Positions 1 through 6,148 of a DNA stretch of 15,953 bases are shown one piece after another. Each line of letters opens with the position of its first letter. Positions within the stretch are counted from its first letter, which is position 1. The stretch is taken from assembly GCA_050258235.1 (NCBI GenBank), contig JBLMYK010000270.1, positions 1 through 15,953 on the forward strand, in the 5' to 3' direction. Source of the DNA: JAKOQB01 sp050258235. Its GTDB lineage: Bacteria > Pseudomonadota > Gammaproteobacteria > Burkholderiales > Burkholderiaceae_F. The position numbers and the translations under genes are program-made. Under the pieces are notes generated by a model that saw nothing but the letters and a program-made list of their open reading frames with translations, made no database searches and was not told the origin of the DNA.

Positions 1-322
1 CGATCGACAGCAGGACCGAGGCCACGCCGATCACCAGCGAGATCCGCATGCCGAACAGGATCGCCGACAGGACGTCGCGACCCTGGTCGTCGGTGCCAAA
101 GAGGTACTTCGGGTCGCCGCCGACGAGCCACGACGGCGGCTTGGACGCGTCAAGCAGATTCAGCGTCGCTAGGTCGAACGGGTTCAGCGGTGCCACCCAG
201 TGGGCGAACACCGCGGAGACGATCAGCACCGCCGCAACGACGAACGCACCGATCGCCACCGGCGACTTGCGGAAGCTGTAAGCGACGTCGCTGTCCCACC
301 AGCGGGCGATCAGTGCAGGCAT
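1..322 (-). CDS. ABC transporter permease, DppC/OppC-like (3' part missing)
   Basis: Inner-membrane permease of a peptide/nickel/opine-class ABC importer. Only the first 107 codons are in the window. The protein starts MPALIARWW, and residues around 22-44 form the first membrane segment. The OppC N-terminal signature follows near residues 75-98, reading FGTDDQGRDVLSAILFGMRI, which is typical of DppC-type subunits. The second membrane segment has just begun at the edge (ISLVIGVASVLL). The start at 322 was chosen because GAGG lies just upstream and because OppC-like proteins have a short cytoplasmic tail before the first helix. It is the last visible gene of the minus-strand operon, 93 bp after the binding-protein gene. 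That gap carries an inverted repeat array ending just before the ribosome binding site. Family assignment is firm; substrate is unknown. Confidence 0.9.
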   Translation of the reverse strand, partial: MPALIARWWDSDVAYSFRKSPVAIGAFVVAAVLIVSAVFAHWVAPLNPFDLATLNLLDASKPPSWLVGGDPKYLFGTDDQGRDVLSAILFGMRISLVIGVASVLLSI

Positions 323-329
323 GGCCTCG

Positions 330-412
330 TTGCCGGTTGCCGGTTGCTCGTTGTCCGTCGCCCGTGAGCGCTCAAGCGTCCCAACGGACAACGGACAACC
401 GACAACGGATAA
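330..412. repeat. Two facing arrays of degenerate heptamer repeats forming a long hairpin
   Basis: Read on the plus strand, four consecutive 7-mers lie at 330-357: TTGCCGG, TTGCCGG, TTGCTCG, TTGTCCG. Four inverted ones lie at 385-412: CGGACAA, CGGACAA, CCGACAA, CGGATAA. The arms pair: 349-358 is a perfect 10-bp complement of 384-393, and pairing extends to 336-358 with 384-406 with about three mismatched or wobble positions. The spacer contains a perfect palindrome GAGCGCTC at 366-373. The structure fills the gap between the binding-protein stop (416) and the permease C start (322). It could stabilise upstream mRNA or reduce permease translation, as REP elements do in some transporter operons; that role is inference. 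Confidence 0.8.
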
Positions 413-415
413 CGA

Positions 416-2005
416 TTACTTCAGGACCATCCACTTGATGACGATGTCGTTCGACGGCAGCTGCACGAGATGCAGGTTCTTCCGCACGCCCCAGGCCAGC
501 GCCTGCTGGTGCAGGGGAATGTGGCCGATGTCGTCCTGGTGGATCTTCATCGCCTCGTGGATCATCGCGTTGCGCTTGGTCTGGTCGGTCTCCGACTGGA
601 TCTTCGCGGTCAGCTCGTCGAGCTTGGGATTGCTGTAGCTGCCGAGGTTGAACTGGCCTTGGCCGCCTGGCCCCGGCGTGGCCATCAGGTTGTACAGCGG
701 GTCGTGCGAGTCGACCGTCGACGGCGTCCAGCCCAGCAGGTAGAAGGACGTGTTGCGCGACAGGATCTTCGGGAAGTAGGTCGCCTTGGGTTCCGCCACC
801 AGGTTCACCTTGACGCCGACCTTGGCCAGCATGGCCGTGACCGCCTGGCAGATCGCCGCGTCGTTCACGTAGCGGTCGTTCGGGCAGTTCATGCCGACTT
901 CGAAGCCGTTCGGGTAACCGGCGGCGGCCAGAAGTTTCTTCGCGCCTTCCGGGTCATAGGGCAGCCGCTTGTTCAGGTCAGCCGGGAAGCCCGCCACGCC
1001 CGGCGCTTCCATCAGGCCGGTCGGCGTCGCGGCGCCGCGCATCACGTTGTTCTTGATCGCCTCGATGTCGATCGCCTGGTAGAAGGCCTGGCGTACGCGC
1101 TTGTCCTTGAACGGGTTCTTGCCCTTGACGCTCGAGAACAGCAGTTCGTCGCGCTTCTGGTCCATGCCGAGGAAGATGGTGCGAAGTTCCGGACCTTGCA
1201 GCACGTGCAGCCCTGGCGCGGCATTGACGCGTGCGACGTCCTGCACCGGCACCGGTTCCATCATGTCGATCTCACCCGAAATCAGCGCCGCCACCCGCGT
1301 GGCCGCGTTGCTGATCGGCCGGAAGTCGACCTCGTCGATGTTGGTCTCGATCTTCTTGTCCCAGTAGTTCAGGTTGCGCACGAACACGGTCAGGTTGTCG
1401 GGGTCGCGCGACTTGACGCGGAACGGGCCGGTGCCGTTGGCCTTGAAGCTCGCGGTGTTCTCCTCGCCCTTGCGCTTGTTGACCGGGCGCTCGGCGCGGT
1501 TGTCGGTGCACCACTTCTTGCTCATGATGTACCAGCGCACGAACATGTTGGGCAGGATCGGGTTCGGCGTCGCGGTGACGAAGTCGACCGTGTGGGCGTC
1601 GATCTTGCGCACCTCCTTGATCGAGCCGACGTAAGCCTGCATGTCGCCGCCCGGGCCCTTGGCGCGCTCGTACGAGAAGATCACGTCGTCGGCCGTGAAC
1701 GGCGTGCCGTCTTGGAAGGTCACCCCCTTGCGCAGGTTGAAGCGCCACACCGTGGGCGAGGTCTGCTTCCAGTCGGTCGCCAGCAGCGGGATCAGTTTCA
1801 TGTCCTTGCCGTAGCCGACCAGGCCCTCGTAGACGTTGCTGAGCATGGTCAGCTGCAGCGTCTCGTTCAGCGAGTGCGGGTCGAGCGACAGCATGTCGCC
1901 CTGATCCGCCAGGCGCAGGGTCTTCGCCTGCACCGATGTGATTCCTACCAGGAACACTGCGATCCAGACAGCGGTGGCGCGCAGGACGTTGAAGCGGGTC
2001 TTCAT
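416..2005 (-). CDS. ABC transporter periplasmic substrate-binding protein, SBP_bac_5 (DppA/OppA-like)
   Basis: Periplasmic receptor that delivers ligand to the neighbouring permeases. It has 529 aa, usual for family 5 binding proteins. A Sec signal peptide is visible: basic start MKTRFNVLR, hydrophobic core to about residue 23, and a likely cut after VQA at residue 27. There is no lipobox cysteine, so it should be soluble. Family landmarks are LRLADQGDMLSLDPH at the mature N-terminus, the YEGLVGYG segment, and WRFNLRKGVTFQDGTPFTADDV, the best-conserved block of the family. Later come NGTGPFRV and DKRVRQAFYQAID. The start at 2005 is supported by a purine-rich AGAGAGGAGA on the coding strand (2011-2020). 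The gene begins 19 bp after the M20 hydrolase stop, in the same operon. Ligand could be peptides, N-acyl amino acids or related compounds; the sequence does not decide. Confidence 0.95.
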   Translation of the reverse strand: MKTRFNVLRATAVWIAVFLVGITSVQAKTLRLADQGDMLSLDPHSLNETLQLTMLSNVYEGLVGYGKDMKLIPLLATDWKQTSPTVWRFNLRKGVTFQDGTPFTADDVIFSYERAKGPGGDMQAYVGSIKEVRKIDAHTVDFVTATPNPILPNMFVRWYIMSKKWCTDNRAERPVNKRKGEENTASFKANGTGPFRVKSRDPDNLTVFVRNLNYWDKKIETNIDEVDFRPISNAATRVAALISGEIDMMEPVPVQDVARVNAAPGLHVLQGPELRTIFLGMDQKRDELLFSSVKGKNPFKDKRVRQAFYQAIDIEAIKNNVMRGAATPTGLMEAPGVAGFPADLNKRLPYDPEGAKKLLAAAGYPNGFEVGMNCPNDRYVNDAAICQAVTAMLAKVGVKVNLVAEPKATYFPKILSRNTSFYLLGWTPSTVDSHDPLYNLMATPGPGGQGQFNLGSYSNPKLDELTAKIQSETDQTKRNAMIHEAMKIHQDDIGHIPLHQQALAWGVRKNLHLVQLPSNDIVIKWMVLK

Positions 2006-2024
2006 GGATATCTCCTCTCTCCCG

Positions 2025-3236
2025 TCAGCTTGTTGGAAGCGGCATTCTCCGCTCGGCGAGGGCGGCGAGGAAGCCGGCGCCGAGCGGAATCACCGCGTCG
2101 TTGAAATCATATCGGGTCGAATGCAGCCAGCGACCCTCGCCGCCGCCCTGGCCGAGCCGCGCGTAACAGCCGGGCTTGGCCTGCAGCATGAATGCGAAAT
2201 CCTCTGCGCCCATCGACGGCGGCAGATTACGTACGACGCGCTCGCGCCCGACAAGTTCCTCGGCCACGGTCGCGGCGAACTCGTAGTTCGGCCGGTGATT
2301 GATCGTGGCCGGGTACATGCGCTGGTAGTCCACCTTCGCCCGCCCGCCGAAGCCGGCCGCGACCGACTCCGCGAGCTCACGCAGCCGGCCCTCGATCTGC
2401 TCCTGCACGCTGTGCTGGAAAGCTCGCACGGTACCCGAGATCTTCGCTTCGCGCGGCACCACGCTGAACGCGTCGAGATTGCCCGAGCTCACCGCGCACA
2501 GCGACACGACTGCCGCTTCCAGCGGCGCTACGTTGCGTGCCACGATCGACTGCGCGGCGGTGATCAGATGCGCGGCGATCAGCACCGGGTCGATCGTCAG
2601 GTGCGGATGCGCGCCGTGACCACCGCGGCCGGTGATCGTGATCTCGACCCGGTCGGCAGCGGCCATCATGGGTCCGGGATTCAGCCCGATGTGGCCGGCC
2701 GGCAGCCCCGGCCAGTTGTGCTGGCCATAGACCTCATCGGCCGGAAAGCGCGTGAACAGGCCGTCGTCGATCATCGCCCGGGCACCCGCGTAGCCCTCCT
2801 CGCCCGGCTGGAAGATCAGATACACGGTGCCGTCGAAACTGCGCGTGGCAGACAGATATTGCGCCGCACCCAGCAGCATCGTGGTGTGCCCGTCGTGCCC
2901 GCAGGCATGCATATAGCACTGGTTCGTGGATCGGTGCGCGAAGTCGTTTTCTTCCCGGATCGGCAGCGCGTCCATGTCCGCGCGCAGTCCGATCGCTCTT
3001 CCCGAACCATCCTTGCGACCCCGGATCACGCCGACCACGCCGGTGCGGCCGATGCCGGTATGGACTTCGATGCCCCACTGGTGCAGGCGTTCGGCGACCA
3101 ATGCCGCGGTCCGGTGCTCCTCGAAGCCGATCTCCGGATGCGCGTGCAGGTCGCGCCGGATCGCGGTCAACTCGTCGTGGTGCCGCTCGACGAACGCGGC
3201 GGGGGATTTCAGTGCGGCGCCGAGATAGGAATTCAT
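2025..3236 (-). CDS. M20D family amidohydrolase (hippurate hydrolase / N-acyl-L-amino acid amidohydrolase type)
   Basis: Predicted cytoplasmic dinuclear-metal hydrolase that removes an acyl or aryl group from the nitrogen of an amino acid. It has 403 aa, normal for M20D. Visible motifs are RADMDALP (85-92), ACGHDGH (111-117) with the metal-binding Cys and His, and PGEEG (144-148) with the catalytic glutamates. There is also QHNWPGLP with His173, GRGGHGAHP in the dimerisation domain, MGAEDFAFM, and LHSTRYDFND with the last metal ligand near His372. All key residues are present. The reading frame is open upstream to 3845, but the N-terminus fits MNSYLGAALK at 3236. There the ATG overlaps the permease B stop as TGATG, and no Shine-Dalgarno is visible, so translation is probably coupled. 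Its place inside the transporter operon suggests that the imported ligand is its substrate (inference). Confidence 0.93.
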   Translation of the reverse strand: MNSYLGAALKSPAAFVERHHDELTAIRRDLHAHPEIGFEEHRTAALVAERLHQWGIEVHTGIGRTGVVGVIRGRKDGSGRAIGLRADMDALPIREENDFAHRSTNQCYMHACGHDGHTTMLLGAAQYLSATRSFDGTVYLIFQPGEEGYAGARAMIDDGLFTRFPADEVYGQHNWPGLPAGHIGLNPGPMMAAADRVEITITGRGGHGAHPHLTIDPVLIAAHLITAAQSIVARNVAPLEAAVVSLCAVSSGNLDAFSVVPREAKISGTVRAFQHSVQEQIEGRLRELAESVAAGFGGRAKVDYQRMYPATINHRPNYEFAATVAEELVGRERVVRNLPPSMGAEDFAFMLQAKPGCYARLGQGGGEGRWLHSTRYDFNDAVIPLGAGFLAALAERRMPLPTS

Positions 3237-4219
3237 CAGTGTGCGAGCGCGGGCCGGTCGATCCGCAGGCGCGGATCGACCGCGAAATAGAGCAGGTCGA
3301 CGACGAGGTTGATCAGCACGAATATCAGCGCGATCAGGCACAGGTACGCCGCCATCACCGGAATGTCGACGAACTGCACCGACTGGATGAACAGCAGCCC
3401 CATGCCGGGCCACTGGAACACGGTCTCGGTGACGATCGCGAACGCGATGATGCCGCCCAGCTGCAGCCCGGTAATGGTGATCACCGGCACCAGCGTGTTC
3501 TTCAGCGCGTGGCCGAAGTGCACCGCGCGGTTGGTCAGTCCGCGCGCGCGCGCGAACTTGATGTAATCCGTGCGCAGCACCTCGAGCATCTCGCTGCGCA
3601 CCAGCCGCATGATCAACGTCAGCTGGAACAGCGACAGCGTGATCGCCGGCAGCACCAGGTGCTCCCAGCCGCTCCGCGTCAGCAGGCCGGTGCTCCACCA
3701 GCCAAGCGCGACGGTGTCGCCGCGCCCATACGAAGGCAGCCAGCCGAGTTGCACCGCGAACGCCAGGATCAGCAGGATGCCGATCAGGAAGGTCGGCAGC
3801 GACACGCCGATCAGCGAGGCGGCCAGCAGGAGCTGCGACAGCCACGAGTTTCGTCGCAGCGCGGTGTACACGCCCATCGGTATGCCCACGCAGACGGCGA
3901 TCACCGCTGCGACAAGCGCCAGTTCGAGCGTGGCCGGCATGCGGTCCTTGATCAGCGTCGAGACCTTGCGGCCCTGGCGCAGGCTCAGCCCGAAATCGCC
4001 GCGGACTGCGTTGCCGACGAAGTGGCCGAACTGCACGAAGAAGGGCTGGTCCAAGCCGAGATCGGCGCGCAGGCGTGCGCGTTCCTCGGGCGTTGCGTCC
4101 TGGCCGACCATCTGCTGCACCGGGTCGCCGACGTACTGGAACAGCAGAAATGCGACGAAGGCCACCGCCAACATGACGAGGATGGCCTGCAGCAACCGGC
4201 GCATGACGAAGGCGAGCAT
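3236..4219 (-). CDS. ABC transporter permease, DppB/OppB-like
   Basis: Inner-membrane permease, first gene of the minus-strand importer operon; about 327 aa, usual for DppB. It starts MLAFVMRRLLQAIL with a first membrane helix ending in FLLFQYVGDP, the classic DppB opening. About five more helices follow, including LELALVAAVIAVCVGIPMGV, and then SLPTFLIGILLILAF. The ATPase-contact (EAA) loop is EMLEVLRTDYIKFARARGL. The C-terminus reads FAVDPRLR, as in the family. The frame is open upstream to 4318, but the extra 33 residues have no family resemblance and cover the likely promoter, so I place the start at 4219. A second candidate is the ATG at 4204 (MRRLLQ). The stop overlaps the next ATG by one base (TGATG). 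No ATPase gene is visible, so it must lie downstream outside the window. Confidence 0.93.
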   Translation of the reverse strand: MLAFVMRRLLQAILVMLAVAFVAFLLFQYVGDPVQQMVGQDATPEERARLRADLGLDQPFFVQFGHFVGNAVRGDFGLSLRQGRKVSTLIKDRMPATLELALVAAVIAVCVGIPMGVYTALRRNSWLSQLLLAASLIGVSLPTFLIGILLILAFAVQLGWLPSYGRGDTVALGWWSTGLLTRSGWEHLVLPAITLSLFQLTLIMRLVRSEMLEVLRTDYIKFARARGLTNRAVHFGHALKNTLVPVITITGLQLGGIIAFAIVTETVFQWPGMGLLFIQSVQFVDIPVMAAYLCLIALIFVLINLVVDLLYFAVDPRLRIDRPALAH

Positions 4220-4431
4220 GGCGTTCTCAGCAAAAACCCGGTCGTCGCCAAGGTCGTCCGGCCGGGTCGTTACCGGCGCGAAATATACGCTCGAACCCCC
4301 GCGTATCGGGTCGGCCAAGCGTGGTGGCGCGCGGCTTTCGAAAGGGCTCGATCCGGGCGCCCGGAATTGAAAGAATCACGATCCTGCACCGACCAACACG
4401 GGTCACATTCATCAGACCCAAGAGGAGCGAA
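4220..4431. promoter_or_regulatory. Divergent intergenic region between transporter operon and msrBA, with palindromes
   Basis: This 212-bp stretch separates two divergently transcribed operons and must hold promoters in both directions. It contains a perfect 14-bp palindrome at 4352-4365 (TCCGGGCGCCCGGA) and a 10-bp palindrome at 4335-4344 (CTTTCGAAAG). An inverted repeat, ATACGC (4285-4290) with GCGTAT (4301-4306), is separated by 10 bp. A minus-strand TATATT (4287-4282) resembles a -10 box for the transporter operon, but I see no convincing -35 at the right distance. On the plus strand TTGAAA at 4367-4372 resembles a -35 with no good -10. The promoter calls are therefore weak; the palindromes are directly visible. 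Confidence 0.4.
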
Positions 4432-4911
4432 ATGATGACGCGACGTACCTTTCTTTCGGGACTTGCCGGACTGGTGGCGGGAAGCGGGGCGGAGTCCGCC
4501 TCGAAGCCCGGCGCAACGCGTGCCGATCGCGTCGACCTGCCGGACGCGGAATGGAAGAAGCGGCTGACGCCCGAGCAGTACGACGTGCTGCGCCGCGAAG
4601 GAACCGAGCGTGCGTTTACCAGCCCGCTTTACACGGAGAAGCGCACGGGGACGTATCACTGCGTGGCTTGCGACCTGCCGCTGTTCAGTTCGGACATGAA
4701 GTACGAGAGCGGCACCGGCTGGCCCAGCTTCTATACGACGCTGTCGGGCGCATTCGAGACCAGCACCGATTTCAAGCTGCTGTATCCGCGCACCGAATAT
4801 CACTGCGCGCGTTGCGGCGGCCATCATGGCCATGTCTTCAACGATGGGCCGCCTCCGACCGGCAAACGCTGGTGCAACAACGGCGTGGCGCTGAAGTTCG
4901 TGCCGGCCTGA
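4432..4911 (+). CDS. msrB: Peptide-methionine (R)-S-oxide reductase MsrB with twin-arginine-type signal
   Basis: Reduces the R epimer of methionine sulfoxide in oxidised proteins; about 159 aa including a signal. The N-terminus MMTRRTFLSGLAGLVAG has the Tat pattern RRxFL followed by a hydrophobic stretch, so export as a folded zinc protein is likely. The MsrB domain spans about residues 45-158. It has zinc pairs CVAC (77, 80) and CARC (125, 128), the GTGWPSF block, HHGHVFNDGPPPTGKRW, and the catalytic Cys148 in RWCNNGVAL. The position that carries the resolving Cys in many MsrBs (CGWPSF) is Thr95 here. AGGAG at 4423-4427 sits 4 nt before the first ATG and 7 nt before the next (4435), so either may be used. 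msrA follows after 8 bp, forming an operon. Confidence 0.95.
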   Translation: MMTRRTFLSGLAGLVAGSGAESASKPGATRADRVDLPDAEWKKRLTPEQYDVLRREGTERAFTSPLYTEKRTGTYHCVACDLPLFSSDMKYESGTGWPSFYTTLSGAFETSTDFKLLYPRTEYHCARCGGHHGHVFNDGPPPTGKRWCNNGVALKFVPA

Positions 4912-4919
4912 GCCCAGCC

Positions 4920-5519
4920 ATGCTGCGACGCCTGTTCCTGCTGCTGGCGCTCGGCGCGGCCAGCGTTTCCTTTGCGCAGACGCCGGCGCCGGCGAAGGCA
5001 ATCTTCGCCGGCGGCTGCTTCTGGTGCGTGCAATCGGACTTCGACAAGGTCGTCGGCGTGATTTCCACGACCGCCGGTTACACCGGCGGGTCGGTGCCGA
5101 ATCCGACCTACGAACAGGTGTCTTCCAAGCACACCGGGCACGCGGAAGCGGTCGAAATCGTGTTCGACCCGCGCAAGGTCAGCTACGCGGCCCTGGTCGA
5201 GCATTTCTGGCACACGATCGACCCGACCACCAAGGACCAGCAGTTCTGCGATCACGGCACGCCCTACCGCACCGCGATCTTCGCGCTCGACGCCGAGCAA
5301 CTGCGTATCGCGCAGGAATCGAAGGCAAGGCTCGAGAAGACCAAGCCGTTCAAGGATCCGATCGTCACCGAGATCGTGATGGCGGGGCCGTTCTATCCGG
5401 CCGAGGACTATCACCAGGAGTATTACCGGAAGAACCCGATCCGCTACAGCTTCTATCGCGCCAGCTGCGGGCGCGACCAGCGGCTGCAGCAGTTGTGGGG
5501 CAACCTGGCCGGCAAGTAG
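4920..5519 (+). CDS. msrA: Peptide-methionine (S)-S-oxide reductase MsrA, exported
   Basis: Reduces the S epimer of methionine sulfoxide, complementing MsrB just upstream. It has 199 aa. A Sec-type signal peptide is visible: MLRRLF, hydrophobic LLLALGAASVSFA, probable cut near residue 19-20. The catalytic motif GCFWC follows with the nucleophile at Cys33. Further landmarks are TTAGYTGG, the YEQVSSKHTGHAE block, FWHTIDPTTKDQQFCDHGTPYR and EDYHQEYY. A C-terminal Cys183 (ASCGRDQR) is the likely resolving cysteine. The ATG lies 8 bp after the msrB stop with no strong ribosome binding site, suggesting coupled translation. Paired export signals indicate that the two proteins protect periplasmic proteins. 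The electron donor is not encoded here. Confidence 0.95.
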   Translation: MLRRLFLLLALGAASVSFAQTPAPAKAIFAGGCFWCVQSDFDKVVGVISTTAGYTGGSVPNPTYEQVSSKHTGHAEAVEIVFDPRKVSYAALVEHFWHTIDPTTKDQQFCDHGTPYRTAIFALDAEQLRIAQESKARLEKTKPFKDPIVTEIVMAGPFYPAEDYHQEYYRKNPIRYSFYRASCGRDQRLQQLWGNLAGK

Positions 5520-5542
5520 GAGCGAGACCGAACCGGCGACCC

Positions 5543-6118
5543 CTACAGCGCGCCGCTCTCCGTGAGCGCCAGATCCAGCCGGATATCGTGCGGCTGCGGC
5601 TTGATCGACGGCAGGCGCGCGCAGTCGAAGGCAATGCCGACCGCCACCGGGCGCGGCGAGATGCGGGCCAGCGTGCGGTCGTAAAAGCCGCCGCCGTAGC
5701 CGAGCCGGTAGCGGTTTTCGTCGATGCCGAGGCAGGGAATCAGCAGGACCTGCGGCTTCATTCGCAGCTTCGAGGCCGGCACCTGGATGCCGTAGGCGCC
5801 GGGCTCCATCGGGGTCGACGGTGTCCACGGCGCAAATTCCAGCAGCTCGCCGACGACGATCGGCAGCGCGGCCTGCCGCGTGCTGTCTTCCGCCAGCCAC
5901 GCCGTGATCAACTGCGCCAGCGACGGTTCGCCCCGGATCGGCCAGAAGAACGCGAGGCGCTTCACCGGCATCGTGTGCAGCCAGCGCGACACGCGGTTCA
6001 CGAGCACGCGCTCGCGCTCGGCGCGGTCCTCCATGTCCATGCGCTTGGCGAGTAAACGCGCGCGCATCCCTCCCCGTTCGGGATCGGATGACGCTCCGCC
6101 GATCGTGTTGCCCGCCAT
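5543..6118 (-). CDS. ygfA: 5-formyltetrahydrofolate cyclo-ligase
   Basis: Cytoplasmic enzyme converting 5-formyl-THF plus ATP to 5,10-methenyl-THF, a folate salvage step. It has 191 aa, within the family's range. The basic N-terminal helix RARLLAKRM is followed by VKRLAFFWPIRGEPSL, the substrate-binding PWTPSTPMEPGAYGIQVP region, and LLIPCLGIDENRYRLGYGGGFYDRTL. The GYGGGFYDR loop is the family signature for nucleotide binding. The C-terminus DIRLDLALTESG matches the family end, where TE(x)G is typical. The start at 6118 gives a full-length N-terminus. A later ATG at 6067 has GGGGAGGG directly against it (poor spacing) but would leave more promoter room before slt. The gene is convergent with msrA, 23 bp between stops, and divergent from slt. 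Confidence 0.93.
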   Translation of the reverse strand: MAGNTIGGASSDPERGGMRARLLAKRMDMEDRAERERVLVNRVSRWLHTMPVKRLAFFWPIRGEPSLAQLITAWLAEDSTRQAALPIVVGELLEFAPWTPSTPMEPGAYGIQVPASKLRMKPQVLLIPCLGIDENRYRLGYGGGFYDRTLARISPRPVAVGIAFDCARLPSIKPQPHDIRLDLALTESGAL

Positions 6119-6148
6119 CTGTACGCGCCGCGTGCTAAGGTGAACGCG

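Noticed and set aside
330..412. CRISPR array
   Set aside because: Units are 7 bp, contiguous without spacers, and the two arrays are in opposite orientation.
470..2104. Open plus-strand frame of 544 codons opposite the binding-protein gene
   Set aside because: Biased translation without motifs; the minus strand encodes a clear SBP_bac_5 protein with signal peptide and ribosome binding site.
3237..3845. N-terminal extension of the M20 hydrolase frame
   Set aside because: The open frame runs into the permease B gene but is the shadow of that gene; family alignment starts at MNSYLGAALK, at the TGATG overlap.
4220..4318. 33-residue N-terminal extension of permease B from an ATG at 4318
   Set aside because: No family resemblance, no ribosome binding site, and it would cover the only -10-like sequence for the operon.
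4321..4431. 37-residue N-terminal extension of MsrB from 4321
   Set aside because: It would bury the Tat-like signal inside the protein; the ribosome binding site AGGAG is right before the internal start at 4432/4435.
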